A stretch of 64,000 nt of DNA from Nioella aestuarii (GCF_050896395.1 NZ_JBPBBA010000021.1:1-64000), one strand, 5' to 3'; shown: positions 25,663 to 34,675, counted from the first letter of the stretch. The notes: generated by a model from the sequence alone, not told the origin. Numbers and translations: made by a program.

Positions 25663-26502
25663 ATGCACATCCCTCCTCATGACAACCAGAATAAGGCCAT
25701 CGTTGATGTGAACGATGCCCATGTTCCGCTGACCTATTTCAACATCGTCAAGCTGAAGGCAGGCGAGTCATTCGATTATCGCCTACAGGGCTATGAAACC
25801 TGCGTGGTGCCGGCCACTGGCACCGTTACCGTGGAATGCGGCGGGGAAACCTTTGCGGATATCGGCAACCGGGGGGCGGATGTCTGGGACGGCGAGCCCG
25901 AGGGCGTCTATGTGCCGACCGATACCGGATGCCGGATCACCGCGCGAACCGATACCGAAACCTTCATCGCAGGTGCGAAATTCGCGGCGACGCTGAAGCC
26001 TTTCGCAGTGCGCAAGGATGAGCTGGATCTTGTTCAGTATGGGTCGGACGACACCAAAACGCACCGCAAGATCAAGCATATCCTCGGCGCGGGGCATCAC
26101 GACCGGGTCGGGCGGTTGCTGGTCAGCGAGCTGTTCACCGTCGGCGCAGGAGGCTGGTCGGGCTTCCCGTCGCACAAGCACGATACGGATCGGTTGCCGG
26201 ACGAAACCCGCCATGACGAATGCTACAACTTCCGCTTCAAGCCGGATTACGGCTCTGGCCTGCAAATGCTGCAACGGGTCGATAACGAGCCAGGCGACGC
26301 CTATCACATCATGGATGGGTCAACTGTTCTGATCGACAAGGGCTACCACCCCTGCTGCGCGCTGCCGGGGTATGAAATGTACTACTTCACCATTCTGGGC
26401 GGGCTCAGCCAGCGCAGCCTCAAGCAGTATTTCCAGCCGACACATGCGGAACAGCTGCACACGATCCCTGGTATCATGGATATGGTGGCAAAGTTCAAAT
26501 GA
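25663..26502 (+). CDS. iolB: 5-deoxy-glucuronate isomerase (IolB family)
   Basis: This 279-residue two-cupin protein converts 5-deoxy-D-glucuronate to 5-dehydro-2-deoxy-D-gluconate. The family core GGWSGFPSHKHDTDRLPDETRHDE gives the metal-binding His/Glu set, and YNFRFKPDYG and GYHPCCALPGYEMYYF are also conserved. An AAAGGA site precedes the ATG. It ends with an ATGA overlap with the aldolase gene. Its presence is the strongest single argument that the cluster handles inositol. Confidence 0.93.
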   Translation: MHIPPHDNQNKAIVDVNDAHVPLTYFNIVKLKAGESFDYRLQGYETCVVPATGTVTVECGGETFADIGNRGADVWDGEPEGVYVPTDTGCRITARTDTETFIAGAKFAATLKPFAVRKDELDLVQYGSDDTKTHRKIKHILGAGHHDRVGRLLVSELFTVGAGGWSGFPSHKHDTDRLPDETRHDECYNFRFKPDYGSGLQMLQRVDNEPGDAYHIMDGSTVLIDKGYHPCCALPGYEMYYFTILGGLSQRSLKQYFQPTHAEQLHTIPGIMDMVAKFK

Positions 26503-27326
26503 CCCGAGCCACGTTGTCAGAAGTGCTCCAACCGGCAATGGCCGGGGGCTATGCAGTTGCGGGGGTTGTCTGCCTTGGATGGGAAGATGCCCGCGCCTAT
26601 GTGACCGCTGCCGAAGCCGAGGGCGCACCGCTGATCCTGCAAGCAGGCCCCGGCGCGCGGGCACATACCCCCCTGCCCGTCTGGGGCGCCATGTTTCGTG
26701 AATTGGCCGAGAATGCGTCGGTCCCCATTGTCACGCATCTGGACCACGGGACAGATGAGGAAGACTGCCGGATTGCCATCGAAGAGGGCTTTAGCTCGAT
26801 CATGTATGACGGATCGCGTCTGGCCCTGGAAGACAACATCGCGCAGACCGCCCGCCTCGCGGAGATGGCCCATGCGGCGGGGGTCAGCTGCGAGGGTGAG
26901 ATCGGTTTCGTGGGATACGCGGCGGGCGAAGCCTCTCGCGGGACCGACCCCGAGGAAGCGGCACGGTTCGCACGGGAAACCGGGGTCGATGCCATGGCCA
27001 TTTCCGTTGGCAACACGCATCTGCAAACCACGGCGGGGGACGGGCTGGACGAGGCACGCATTGCGGCGATTGCGGCGCTGACGGCAACCCCGTTGGTGAT
27101 CCATGGCGGATCGGGCGTGCCGCATGAGCAGCGCCACCGTCTCGCCACCGGGTCCAGTGTCTGCAAGTTCAACATCGGCACCGAGCTTCGCCAGATCTTC
27201 GGTGCAACCATCCGGCAAACCTTGGCTGCGAACCCGGATATGTATGACCGGATCGGTATTCTTTCGTCGCTGCATGATCCGCTTGTTCAGGCCGCTCGGA
27301 CGGTGATCCGGGGCCTGCGCCCCTAG
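26499..27326 (+). CDS. iolJ: Class II aldolase (IolJ/FbaA-like)
   Basis: A 275-residue zinc-dependent class II aldolase: catalytic Asp in THLDHGTDEEDC, FSSIMYDGSRL, the glycine loop IHGGSGVP and KFNIGTELR near the C-terminus. In this operon it should cleave 5-dehydro-2-deoxy-6-phosphogluconate into dihydroxyacetone phosphate and malonate semialdehyde. Fructose-bisphosphate or tagatose-bisphosphate aldolase activity is an alternative that sequence alone does not rule out. Last gene of the plus-strand operon. Confidence 0.85.
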   Translation: MTRATLSEVLQPAMAGGYAVAGVVCLGWEDARAYVTAAEAEGAPLILQAGPGARAHTPLPVWGAMFRELAENASVPIVTHLDHGTDEEDCRIAIEEGFSSIMYDGSRLALEDNIAQTARLAEMAHAAGVSCEGEIGFVGYAAGEASRGTDPEEAARFARETGVDAMAISVGNTHLQTTAGDGLDEARIAAIAALTATPLVIHGGSGVPHEQRHRLATGSSVCKFNIGTELRQIFGATIRQTLAANPDMYDRIGILSSLHDPLVQAARTVIRGLRP

Positions 27327-27426
27327 TCTGGCAGGATCGGTCAACGCCTTGGCAGGCGCGGTCAAGACCCGCGCCGCCATCATCAGGCATTTCCTTTGCA
27401 TCACTACCAAGCAAAGGATTGACCAA

Positions 27427-28266
27427 ATGCAAGAGCAACCCATTCTCGTTATCGGTGCCACCGGCAAGACCGGCGCACGGATTGTCCAGCTACTGGAAGC
27501 GCGCGGCCATGCCGTCCGCCCCGGTGCCCGCACCGCCCCCATTCCCTTCGACTGGGAAGATGAGACCACATGGCGGCCCGCGCTGACCGGCGTGCGCGCG
27601 GCTTATGTCAGCTACTTTCCCGATCTCGCCTTCCCCGGCGCTGCCGAAAAGATCCAGGCGCTGTCGGAGCTTGCCAAAGAGATGGGCACCGGTCGGCTTG
27701 TGTTGCTGTCGGGCCGGGGCGAAACCCATGCCAAGCACTGCGAAGACATCGTGCGCGACTCCGGCGTTGATTTCACCCTCGTGCGCTGTGCTTGGTTCGC
27801 GCAGAACTTCTCTGAAGGCTATCTGCGCGATCCGGTGATGGGCGGAATGCTGGCCATTCCGGCGGGCGATGTGCGCGAACCGATCGTGGACGTTGACGAT
27901 ATTGCGGAGGTCGCAGCCGCCGCGCTGACAGAGGACCGCCATTCAGGTGAGCTCTATGAGATCACCGGCCCGCGCCTGTTGCACTTTTCTGATGCAGCGA
28001 AAGCCCTGTCGGAAGCTACAGGCCGCCCGGTTCGCTATCAGCCGATCACGCTTCAGCAGTTCCATGACGCCATGACCGCTATCGGCGGCGGCTTCATCGC
28101 CGATGTCTTCACCCATGTCTGTGAAGAGGCGCTCGATGGCCGCAATGAATGGCTGGGTGATGGCGTGCAACGCGCACTTGGCCGTGCACCTACGGATTTC
28201 ACAGAGTTTTGCCGCCGCGCAGCCGAGGCCGGCGCGTGGGCCGACACCGCATCGGGGAGGATCTGA
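27427..28266 (+). CDS. NmrA-like NAD(P)-binding protein
   Basis: A 279-residue atypical short-chain dehydrogenase fold with the N-terminal ILVIGATGKTGARIVQLL nucleotide loop, VVLLSGRG-type strand LVLLSGRG and no canonical Tyr-x3-Lys pair, as in NmrA/EasG-like proteins that act as redox sensors or imine/enone reductases. The ATG at 27427 has AAAGGA upstream and discards an unconserved 26-residue extension. It lies 2 bases before the DUF1772 gene. Substrate unknown. Confidence 0.8.
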   Translation: MQEQPILVIGATGKTGARIVQLLEARGHAVRPGARTAPIPFDWEDETTWRPALTGVRAAYVSYFPDLAFPGAAEKIQALSELAKEMGTGRLVLLSGRGETHAKHCEDIVRDSGVDFTLVRCAWFAQNFSEGYLRDPVMGGMLAIPAGDVREPIVDVDDIAEVAAAALTEDRHSGELYEITGPRLLHFSDAAKALSEATGRPVRYQPITLQQFHDAMTAIGGGFIADVFTHVCEEALDGRNEWLGDGVQRALGRAPTDFTEFCRRAAEAGAWADTASGRI

Positions 28267-28268
28267 CC

Positions 28269-28772
28269 ATGGCGTTTTGGGTTCTTTTCATCGCTCAGGC
28301 TTCGGTTCTGGCCTATGGGCTGCTTGGCGGCGTGTTCCTCGCGTTTTCCGATTTCATCATGCGTTCGCTCGGGCAGGTCTCAGGCCATGGCGGCGTCGAG
28401 GCGATGCAGGTCATCAACCGAGAGGTCTTTCGCATCGTCTTCATGGTGCTTTTTCTCGGCATGGCACCGGTATCGGTCCTGCTGATCGTTTACGGCCTCG
28501 CCTGGGGCGAAGGAAGCGGATCGCTGCTGATCGCAGGGGCCGGAGCAGTCTATCTGATCGGGGCGTTCCTGGTGACAGTGGTCCTTAACGTGCCGTTGAA
28601 TGAAACGCTCGCCGGGATGGACACGGACGCACCCGCAACGGCGCGGTTCTGGCAGGACACCTATCTGCCCCGCTGGACCTTCTGGAATTCGGTCCGCACG
28701 GGCGCCTGTGCGCTGGCGTCGGTCCTGATGATGCTGGGGCTGATCTGGACGGCACAAAACCCGGCGGTCTAA
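28269..28772 (+). CDS. DUF1772 (anthrone-oxygenase-like) membrane protein
   Basis: This 167-residue protein has four predicted membrane helices (about 3-25, 52-77, 84-105, 143-162) and the family-typical VVLNVPLNETLAGMD followed by ARFWQDTYLPRWTFWNSVRT. DUF1772 members include anthrone oxygenases and many unassigned proteins often found beside NAD(P)-binding proteins, as here. Start ATG chosen at 28269, immediately after the preceding stop. Confidence 0.8.
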   Translation: MAFWVLFIAQASVLAYGLLGGVFLAFSDFIMRSLGQVSGHGGVEAMQVINREVFRIVFMVLFLGMAPVSVLLIVYGLAWGEGSGSLLIAGAGAVYLIGAFLVTVVLNVPLNETLAGMDTDAPATARFWQDTYLPRWTFWNSVRTGACALASVLMMLGLIWTAQNPAV

Positions 28773-28791
28773 GCCCGGCCCGCTGTCCCCG

Positions 28792-28824
28792 ACGCCTCCG
28801 GCTACACACGGCCGGGGGCGTTTT
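28792..28824 (+). terminator. Rho-independent terminator
   Basis: ACGCCTCCGGC pairs with GCCGGGGGCGT (11 bp with one G-T wobble) around an 8-base loop, followed by TTTT. It lies 20 bases after the DUF1772 stop and ends the two-gene unit. Confidence 0.75.
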
Positions 28825-28923
28825 GGTGCCTGCGGACAAGCCGATGATACCCATGGCCATGGCACAGGCGGGGTCCGGGCCCTAGGTTGACGGCATCAAG
28901 ACCACTGACCAAGGCCCGAACTA

Positions 28924-30477
28924 ATGCTCCGCCCCTCCGCCGTCCCCGCCCCCACCTTGCCCGCCAAAACCGTTCTGATCGCCGGGGCCACCGGCTATCT
29001 GGGGCGCTATCTGGTCGAGGAGTACGCGCGCCGGGGCTGGCGGGTGAAAGCGCTTGTGCGCCGCGATGCGGACCTACCCGCAGAGATGGTCCATGCAGAG
29101 GCCACACGGCCCGATACGCTGCACGACACCATGGACGGTGTCGATCTGGTGATCTCTGCGCTTGGCATCACCCGGCAACGCGACGGCCTGACCTATCGCG
29201 ATGTGGATTATCAGGCGAACGCCAACTTGCTGGCCGAGGCCGTTCATGCCGGGGTGTCCCGCTTTGCCTATGTCCATGTGCTGAATGCAGACCGCATGGC
29301 CCATGTGCCGCTGGTTGCTGCAAAGACCGAGTTTGTCACATTGCTGCGTGCAGCTCCCATCGCGTCAACCGTCATCGCGCCTTCCGGCTACTTCTCGGAT
29401 ATGGGCGATTTCCTAGACATGGCGCGCAACGGCCGGGTCTGGCTGTTCGGCTCCGGCGCATACAGGATCAACCCGATCCACGGTGCCGATCTGGCCCATG
29501 CAACGGCCGAGGCCATCGTCGCGGGCCGCGATTGGCTGGACGTGGGTGGGCCCGAAGCGCTGTCGCATTCCGAACTTGCTGCATTGGCATTTGAGACTCT
29601 TGGCAAACCACCCCGCATCACCCGTCTGCCCGACGCCTTGCGCCGAATGGCCATGACGCTGTTACCATGGGTGACCCCCGCGCGTATCAACGGCCCTGCG
29701 CTGTTCTTCCTGACCGCAATGGGCGGGGACATGGTGGGTGAGCTGCACGGCTCGCACCGGCTTGCCGACCATTTTTCAGACTCTTCCAGCGTGACGGAAC
29801 CGGAGACAAAGATGACCCTGATCAAGATAGGTGGGCTGGCAGCCCTTGCCTGCGCCATAACATACATGGTGGGCTTTGCCCTGCTGCTGACGCTGCTGGC
29901 CCCGCTTGGATATGGCACAGACACCATCGACCCGGTCGCCGTGGTGGCGTTCACTGCTGACAATCCCGGCCTGATGATCGCGTGGAACAGCACGATCTAC
30001 ATCGTCAATGCGCTGGCGCTGGTGCTGTTGGTGCTGGCGATCCATGCCCGTTTGTCGAGTGTGACGCCGGCCTGGGCAGAAGCGACACGCGGATTCGGGC
30101 TGATCTGGGCGGCACTGGTGCTTGGTGCGGGCATGATTGCTAATGTCTCGGTGGAAGAGGTCTCGCGGTTGGCCGTGATCGACCCTGCCGCTGCCGCTCA
30201 GACATGGGCCATGCTCCACGCGGTTGAGCTGGGGCTTGGCGGCGGAAACGAAATCGCGGGCGGGATCTGGATGCTATGCGTGGGTTTGGGGGCCCTCTCT
30301 GGCGCGTCCTTGCCCCGGATGACGGCCCTATTTGCGGTGATGGTCGGTGCGGCGGGCCTGTTGACCGTTGTGCCTGCCTCTGGCGAGGCAACCGGCGCAA
30401 TCTTTGGTCTGGGCGCGATCCTTTGGTTTGTGCTGGTCGGCGTGAGTCTTTTGCGCAACAGCCCAACGGGCCCGTGA
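28924..30477 (+). CDS. NAD(P)-binding SDR domain fused to a C-terminal multi-helix membrane domain
   Basis: This is a single 517-codon frame. Residues 10-285 form an atypical SDR domain (VLIAGATGYLGRYLVEEYARRG; later GADLAHATAEAI) like the NmrA/NDUFA9-type group. Residues 300-515 contain about six hydrophobic helices and resemble the uncharacterised DUF4386-like membrane proteins. The junction holds an ATG at 29812 (codon 297) with GGAGA 5 bases upstream, which starts exactly at the membrane domain. So the locus may produce both a fusion and a free membrane protein, or two formerly separate genes may have fused by loss of a stop. Confidence 0.75.
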   Translation: MLRPSAVPAPTLPAKTVLIAGATGYLGRYLVEEYARRGWRVKALVRRDADLPAEMVHAEATRPDTLHDTMDGVDLVISALGITRQRDGLTYRDVDYQANANLLAEAVHAGVSRFAYVHVLNADRMAHVPLVAAKTEFVTLLRAAPIASTVIAPSGYFSDMGDFLDMARNGRVWLFGSGAYRINPIHGADLAHATAEAIVAGRDWLDVGGPEALSHSELAALAFETLGKPPRITRLPDALRRMAMTLLPWVTPARINGPALFFLTAMGGDMVGELHGSHRLADHFSDSSSVTEPETKMTLIKIGGLAALACAITYMVGFALLLTLLAPLGYGTDTIDPVAVVAFTADNPGLMIAWNSTIYIVNALALVLLVLAIHARLSSVTPAWAEATRGFGLIWAALVLGAGMIANVSVEEVSRLAVIDPAAAAQTWAMLHAVELGLGGGNEIAGGIWMLCVGLGALSGASLPRMTALFAVMVGAAGLLTVVPASGEATGAIFGLGAILWFVLVGVSLLRNSPTGP

Positions 30478-30555
30478 TTTGCAATCCCCAAAGCTTTACC
30501 TTATGTAAAGGTTTCCCAACCTAAAAAACAAAACCCGAGCAGTCGTTTAACAGTT

Positions 30556-31014
30556 ATGGTCGATTTTCTGAAGAAAGCCTGGAGCGAGGTTCTCCACCCC
30601 ATGTTGCAGCGCCCCAAGCGGCTGCAAGTGGCGGCGCTGTGCTATCGGACGGATGAGACCGGCAAAAAGGTTCTGCTCGTCACCAGCCGCGGCACCGGGC
30701 GCTGGATTTTGCCGAAGGGCTGGCCCATCAACGGGCTGGATGCCGGTCAGGCCGCTCTTCAGGAAGCATGGGAAGAAGCCGGGGTGCGCAAGGGCTCGGT
30801 CGAGAGCCGGGCGATCGGCACCTATACCTATGACAAGGCGCTGGACGAAGGCTGGAGCATCGAGATCGAGACATTGGTCTATCCGGTCGAGGTTGAAGCG
30901 ATACGCGAAAAGTTCCCCGAGGCGCATCAGCGCAAGCGGACGTGGGTCGACCCCTCGGAAGCGGCGAATATGGTGCGAGAACCTGAACTCCAGTCGATCC
31001 TGCGGGATTTGTAA
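30556..31014 (+). CDS. Nudix hydrolase
   Basis: A 152-residue Nudix-fold pyrophosphohydrolase. The Nudix box reads GWPINGLDAGQAALQEAWEEAGV with Leu and Gln in place of the first Glu and the Arg of the consensus, a pattern resembling diphosphoinositol-polyphosphate-type (DIPP) members; the metal-binding EEAG is intact. The family removes nucleoside or inositol diphosphate derivatives. Single gene with a weak ribosome-binding site; a small hairpin (CTTTAC-CTTAT-GTAAAG, 30494-30510) lies upstream. Confidence 0.87.
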   Translation: MVDFLKKAWSEVLHPMLQRPKRLQVAALCYRTDETGKKVLLVTSRGTGRWILPKGWPINGLDAGQAALQEAWEEAGVRKGSVESRAIGTYTYDKALDEGWSIEIETLVYPVEVEAIREKFPEAHQRKRTWVDPSEAANMVREPELQSILRDL

Positions 31015-31057
31015 CGCTTTTATGAAGAATTTGTAACAAGAGCGGTTGATTTGCGAC
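31007..31057 (+). repeat. Three ATTTGTAAC-like direct repeats before the phosphate transporter gene
   Basis: ATTTGTAAC occurs at 31007-31015 and 31029-31037 (22-base period, two helical turns), followed by the related ATTTGCGAC at 31049-31057. The first copy overlaps the Nudix stop codon. The spacing suits a tandem-binding response regulator such as PhoB, but the sequence is not the classical Pho box, so the assignment is tentative. Confidence 0.35.
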
Positions 31058-31103
31058 ACGCTCTTGCCTAGGCCCAAGCCGCAGAGCGAGGGGAGCACTG
31101 GGC

Positions 31104-32588
31104 ATGAGCGACGATTCCGGCGACGGCCGCCATCTTGAAACACTGGATCGGGACCTTCACCGGCTGTCCTATCTGGAATCCGCCACCAGCTATGTGGCTC
31201 GCCCGATGGTTGGGCCGGGCGTGGCGCTGATTTTCATCGTTCTTGCAGGGCTGTTGGCCGCCATCTTCTTCGGACAGGATTCCAACGGCATGATCGTCGT
31301 CGTAGCCGCTGGCTTCGGCGCCTATATGGCGATCAATATCGGCGCCAATGATGTGGCCAACAACATGGGCCCAGCCGTAGGGGCCAATGCGCTGACCATG
31401 GGCGGCGCGATTGCCATCGCCGCCATCTTTGAAAGTGCCGGTGCGCTGATTGCCGGGGGGGACGTGGTGTCCACCATCGCGAAGGGCATTATCGAGCCTG
31501 AATCCATGGTCACAGCCGAGATCTTTATCTGGGCCATGCTGGCGGCCCTGCTGTCGTCTGCTCTCTGGGTTAACCTTGCGACCTGGGTCGGCGCACCGGT
31601 TTCCACCACCCATTCCGTCGTGGGTGGCGTTATGGGGGCGGGCATCGCCGCCGCCGGGTTCACCGCCGTGAACTGGCCCACGATGAGCGCGATCGCAGCA
31701 AGCTGGGTGATCTCGCCGGTGCTTGGCGGGGCCATCGCGGCGCTGTTCCTTTGGTTCATCAAGGCCAACATTATCTACACTCCCGACAAGATCGCCGCTG
31801 CCCGCAAATGGGTGCCGGTTTTGGTCGGTATCATGGCCGGCGCCTTCGCGGCCTATTTGGCGCTCAAGGTGCTAAAGCACCTGATGCGGGTTTCGCTTGG
31901 GCTGGCGCTGTCCATCGGGTTCGGCGTGGCCATCGTGACCTGGCTGGCGATGATCCCCGTCATTCGCAAGCAGTCCGATGGGCTGGAAAACCGCAACAAG
32001 TCGCTCAAAGTGCTATTCGGAATTCCGCTGGTGATCTCCGCCGCTTTGCTAAGCTTTGCCCATGGCGCCAACGACGTTGCCAATGCCGTGGGGCCGCTGG
32101 CGGCGATTGTTCAGGCGTCCCAGTCCGGCGACTTCACACATGCCGTCAGCATCCCCACCTGGGTCATGATCATCGGGGCTTTCGGCATCTCTTTCGGCCT
32201 ATTCCTGTTCGGCCCCAAGCTCATCCGCATGGTCGGCAGCCAGATCACAAAGCTCAATCCGATGCGCGCCTATTGCGTGGCACTGTCGGCGGCGATCACG
32301 GTGATCGTGGCCAGCTGGCTTGGCCTGCCCGTCAGTTCAACACATATCGCCGTGGGGGGCGTCTTTGGCGTCGGTTTCTTCCGGGAATGGGACGCGGAAC
32401 GCCGCCTGCGTTTGGCCCGTGTGAATATGCCCGATGCAAACCGTATTGCCCCCGAGGAACGCCGCCGCCGCAAGCTGGTACGCCGGTCGCATTTCATGAC
32501 CATCATTGCAGCCTGGATCATCACGGTGCCCGCGGCGGCGATCATGTCTGCGGTGCTGTTCTTCTGCATTCAGGCGGTTGTCGGCTAA
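31104..32588 (+). CDS. Inorganic phosphate transporter (PiT family)
   Basis: A 494-residue ion-coupled phosphate permease. The duplicated PiT signature is clear: NIGANDVANNMGPAVG (about residues 74-89) and FAHGANDVANAVGPLAA (about 317-333), together with two paired motifs of the GAPVSTTHSVVGG and GLPVSSTHIAVGG type. About 10-12 membrane helices. The N-terminal 35 residues are hydrophilic. Low-affinity uptake of metal-phosphate is expected. Confidence 0.95.
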   Translation: MSDDSGDGRHLETLDRDLHRLSYLESATSYVARPMVGPGVALIFIVLAGLLAAIFFGQDSNGMIVVVAAGFGAYMAINIGANDVANNMGPAVGANALTMGGAIAIAAIFESAGALIAGGDVVSTIAKGIIEPESMVTAEIFIWAMLAALLSSALWVNLATWVGAPVSTTHSVVGGVMGAGIAAAGFTAVNWPTMSAIAASWVISPVLGGAIAALFLWFIKANIIYTPDKIAAARKWVPVLVGIMAGAFAAYLALKVLKHLMRVSLGLALSIGFGVAIVTWLAMIPVIRKQSDGLENRNKSLKVLFGIPLVISAALLSFAHGANDVANAVGPLAAIVQASQSGDFTHAVSIPTWVMIIGAFGISFGLFLFGPKLIRMVGSQITKLNPMRAYCVALSAAITVIVASWLGLPVSSTHIAVGGVFGVGFFREWDAERRLRLARVNMPDANRIAPEERRRRKLVRRSHFMTIIAAWIITVPAAAIMSAVLFFCIQAVVG

Positions 32589-32602
32589 GCCTGGATTGGC
32601 CG

Positions 32603-32623
32603 GGCGGGCGTTCTGCGCCCGCC
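32603..32623. terminator. Bidirectional terminator-like hairpin
   Basis: GGCGGGCG-TTCTG-CGCCCGCC, a perfect 8-bp GC stem in the 77-base gap between the convergent PiT and TauE/SafE genes. No long T-run follows on either strand. Confidence 0.55.
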
Positions 32624-32665
32624 TGGGCACGAGCAATGGGGCGAAAGGGAAGGGACGCATCGGGC

Positions 32666-33418
32666 TTAGCCCGCGAGAACCTCCCACACCAGTTTGATCG
32701 AGACCCCTGCCAGTGCAATTTCGACAAGCATGAAAAAGACCTTCTCGGGCAGAAGACGGGCAATCTTCGCCCCGCTCCAGGCCCCGGCAAGCGCGCATGG
32801 CACCAACCAGATCGCCTGCCCGAAACTGTCCCAGGTGATCTGTCCAGCCACGATATAGGGCGGCACTTTCATCAGGTTGACAGCTGAAAAGAAGATTGTC
32901 GTCGTGCCAAGATAAGTCAGTTTATCAAGCCGCTGCGGCAGGACGTAGGCCTGATAGGGTGGGCCGCCTGCATGGCTGATATAGCTGGTCAAGCCCGACA
33001 GCGCCCCCCAGATAAGACCGCGCGGGACATCCGCGGGCTTGGGCGGAAACTCTATGCTAGAAAACCGCCGCCGCAGGGAATGCAGCAGATAGGACAGGGC
33101 AATTGCCGCGACCATCAGCTTGATCGCATTGGCGGGCACATAGGAGACCGCCAAAAACCCGAGCCCCACCCCGCAGATGCCCGCGGGCATGAGGATTTTC
33201 AGGTTGCGCGCCGAGAATGCCTTGCGAAACAGGTAAACGGCATAGGCATCGGTCGTGATATAGATCGGCAGCAGCAGCCCCGCGGCCAGCGCCGGGTCCA
33301 TGAATAGCGACATGAGCGGCACCGAGAGGATGGCGATCATGGGAACGCCGCCCTTTGAAAGCCCCATCAAGTAGGCGGCGAGCCCTGCCACGATCCAGAA
33401 TTGTACGACCTCGCCCAT
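32666..33418 (-). CDS. Sulfite exporter TauE/SafE (TSUP) family protein
   Basis: A 250-residue membrane protein with about eight helices and the TSUP core GLSKGGVPMIAILSVPLMS (residues about 18-36) and SGLTSYISHAGGPPYQAYVLPQ in the second half. Relatives export sulfite, sulfoacetate or other small organosulfur and carboxylate anions. It stands alone between convergent and downstream unrelated genes, so its substrate is open. Confidence 0.9.
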   Translation of the reverse strand: MGEVVQFWIVAGLAAYLMGLSKGGVPMIAILSVPLMSLFMDPALAAGLLLPIYITTDAYAVYLFRKAFSARNLKILMPAGICGVGLGFLAVSYVPANAIKLMVAAIALSYLLHSLRRRFSSIEFPPKPADVPRGLIWGALSGLTSYISHAGGPPYQAYVLPQRLDKLTYLGTTTIFFSAVNLMKVPPYIVAGQITWDSFGQAIWLVPCALAGAWSGAKIARLLPEKVFFMLVEIALAGVSIKLVWEVLAG

Positions 33419-33560
33419 GGCGGCTGTCCTTTCTGCGCTGGCACCGGGTTAGGGGGGATCGCCACCCGCCGCAAGGGGACGCGACATGACAGGGACGGGG
33501 TTTCGCAGCCCGCAGGCTGTCTCCGGCACTTCCGAGGTTTCTGGATCAAGCCGAAACGAG

Positions 33561-34355
33561 TTACAGACAGTCGAGTGCCTGCGAGAGCGCGCCTTGGGAC
33601 CAAGGCCCAAGGTCTCTGGCGATGAGTGCCCCATCTGAAAGCCGCGTTGAAATGAGCCGGGACCAGCCGGTATCCGCAGTGAGGAATTCCGGGCCTTCCC
33701 CGCAATCGCGAATGCCGGAGGAAATATACCCCTCTCCGATGCGGTGATTGGTCAGGCCATTGGCCGCTGCAATTTCGGTCAATCCGCCATCCTCGTAACG
33801 CCAGATCCGCAGGGTCCGGGCCAGGTGAGGACGGTCGATATAGGCGATCTCCATCGCGCCGTCGTCATCAAGATCCGCCGCGCCGATTATGGCCAGCCAG
33901 CGGTTGCTGCGGCCGATATAGGGGGTTGTTGCCGCGAGGGTCAGATCGGTTCCGGTCCAGCGGTAGACGGCAAGCTGCGCGCCGAGGCGATGATGGCTGC
34001 GGGCGACGATCACCTCGTTGGTACCGTCACCGTCAAGGTCGGCCAGTCTTGGGGCCACATCTTCGAACACATGATCGGCGTCAAGCGTCAGCGCGTGCCC
34101 GCAGAGCCCCTGGTTGCCGATGGCATTGACATGGAGCGTTTCGGGCTCATGAGTGCGGCCCAGCACGAAGTGGCGGTAGCGGGTGACCGGAGCGTCAAAC
34201 CATGCTTGCGCAATGGCCCCCCTCGTGTCGGAATCCACCGTTACGCTGCCGGGATAGGCCGTGGTGTTGGCGGGGTCGACCGTGCAGGCCCCTGCCCCGC
34301 TGGCCCCTCCGGCCCAGATCACCAGGGCCAGCCCATATGCCAGCCCCTTGATCAT
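33561..34355 (-). CDS. Secreted FG-GAP/VCBS repeat protein
   Basis: A 264-residue exported protein: signal peptide to about residue 22 (ALVIWAGGASGAGA), then integrin-like FG-GAP repeats with Asp-rich calcium loops LADLDGDGTNEVIVARS (about residue 94-110) and AADLDDDGAMEIAYIDR. Such beta-propeller proteins bind ligands or other proteins outside the cytoplasm; enzymatic activity is not indicated. It overlaps the ferredoxin start by one codon position (ATGA), although no functional link is obvious. Confidence 0.8.
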   Translation of the reverse strand: MIKGLAYGLALVIWAGGASGAGACTVDPANTTAYPGSVTVDSDTRGAIAQAWFDAPVTRYRHFVLGRTHEPETLHVNAIGNQGLCGHALTLDADHVFEDVAPRLADLDGDGTNEVIVARSHHRLGAQLAVYRWTGTDLTLAATTPYIGRSNRWLAIIGAADLDDDGAMEIAYIDRPHLARTLRIWRYEDGGLTEIAAANGLTNHRIGEGYISSGIRDCGEGPEFLTADTGWSRLISTRLSDGALIARDLGPWSQGALSQALDCL

Positions 34356-34675
34356 CAGATCTGCTTTTCGGGCATCCGCACGATCAGCCCGTCAAGCTCG
34401 TCCGTTACCTTCAGCTGGCAGGTCAGACGCGAGGTCTCGTCCGGCTCGTAGGCGAACTCCAGCATGTCCTCTTCCATCGCGTCCATGGCGGGCAGCTTGT
34501 CTTTCCAGCTTGCATCCACATGCACGTGGCAGGTGGAACAGGCGCAGGCGCCGCCGCAATCAGCCTCGATGCCGGGGATGTTGTTGTCGCGTGCGCCTTC
34601 CATCACGGTCAGCCCGTTGGGAACATCAACGACATGTTCGGTGCCGCCGAACTCGATATAGGTAATCTTTGCCAT
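34355..34675 (-). CDS. [2Fe-2S] ferredoxin, adrenodoxin type
   Basis: A 106-residue electron carrier. Cluster ligands follow the C-x5-C-x2-C-xn-C pattern in DCGGACACSTCHVHV and RLTCQLKV; the acidic surface region DAMEEDMLEFAYEPDETSR is typical of adrenodoxin/FdVI ferredoxins serving monooxygenases or iron-sulfur assembly. The ATG at 34675 is preferred over an in-frame ATG eleven codons earlier because MAKITYIEFGG is the usual N-terminus. Confidence 0.95.
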   Translation of the reverse strand: MAKITYIEFGGTEHVVDVPNGLTVMEGARDNNIPGIEADCGGACACSTCHVHVDASWKDKLPAMDAMEEDMLEFAYEPDETSRLTCQLKVTDELDGLIVRMPEKQI

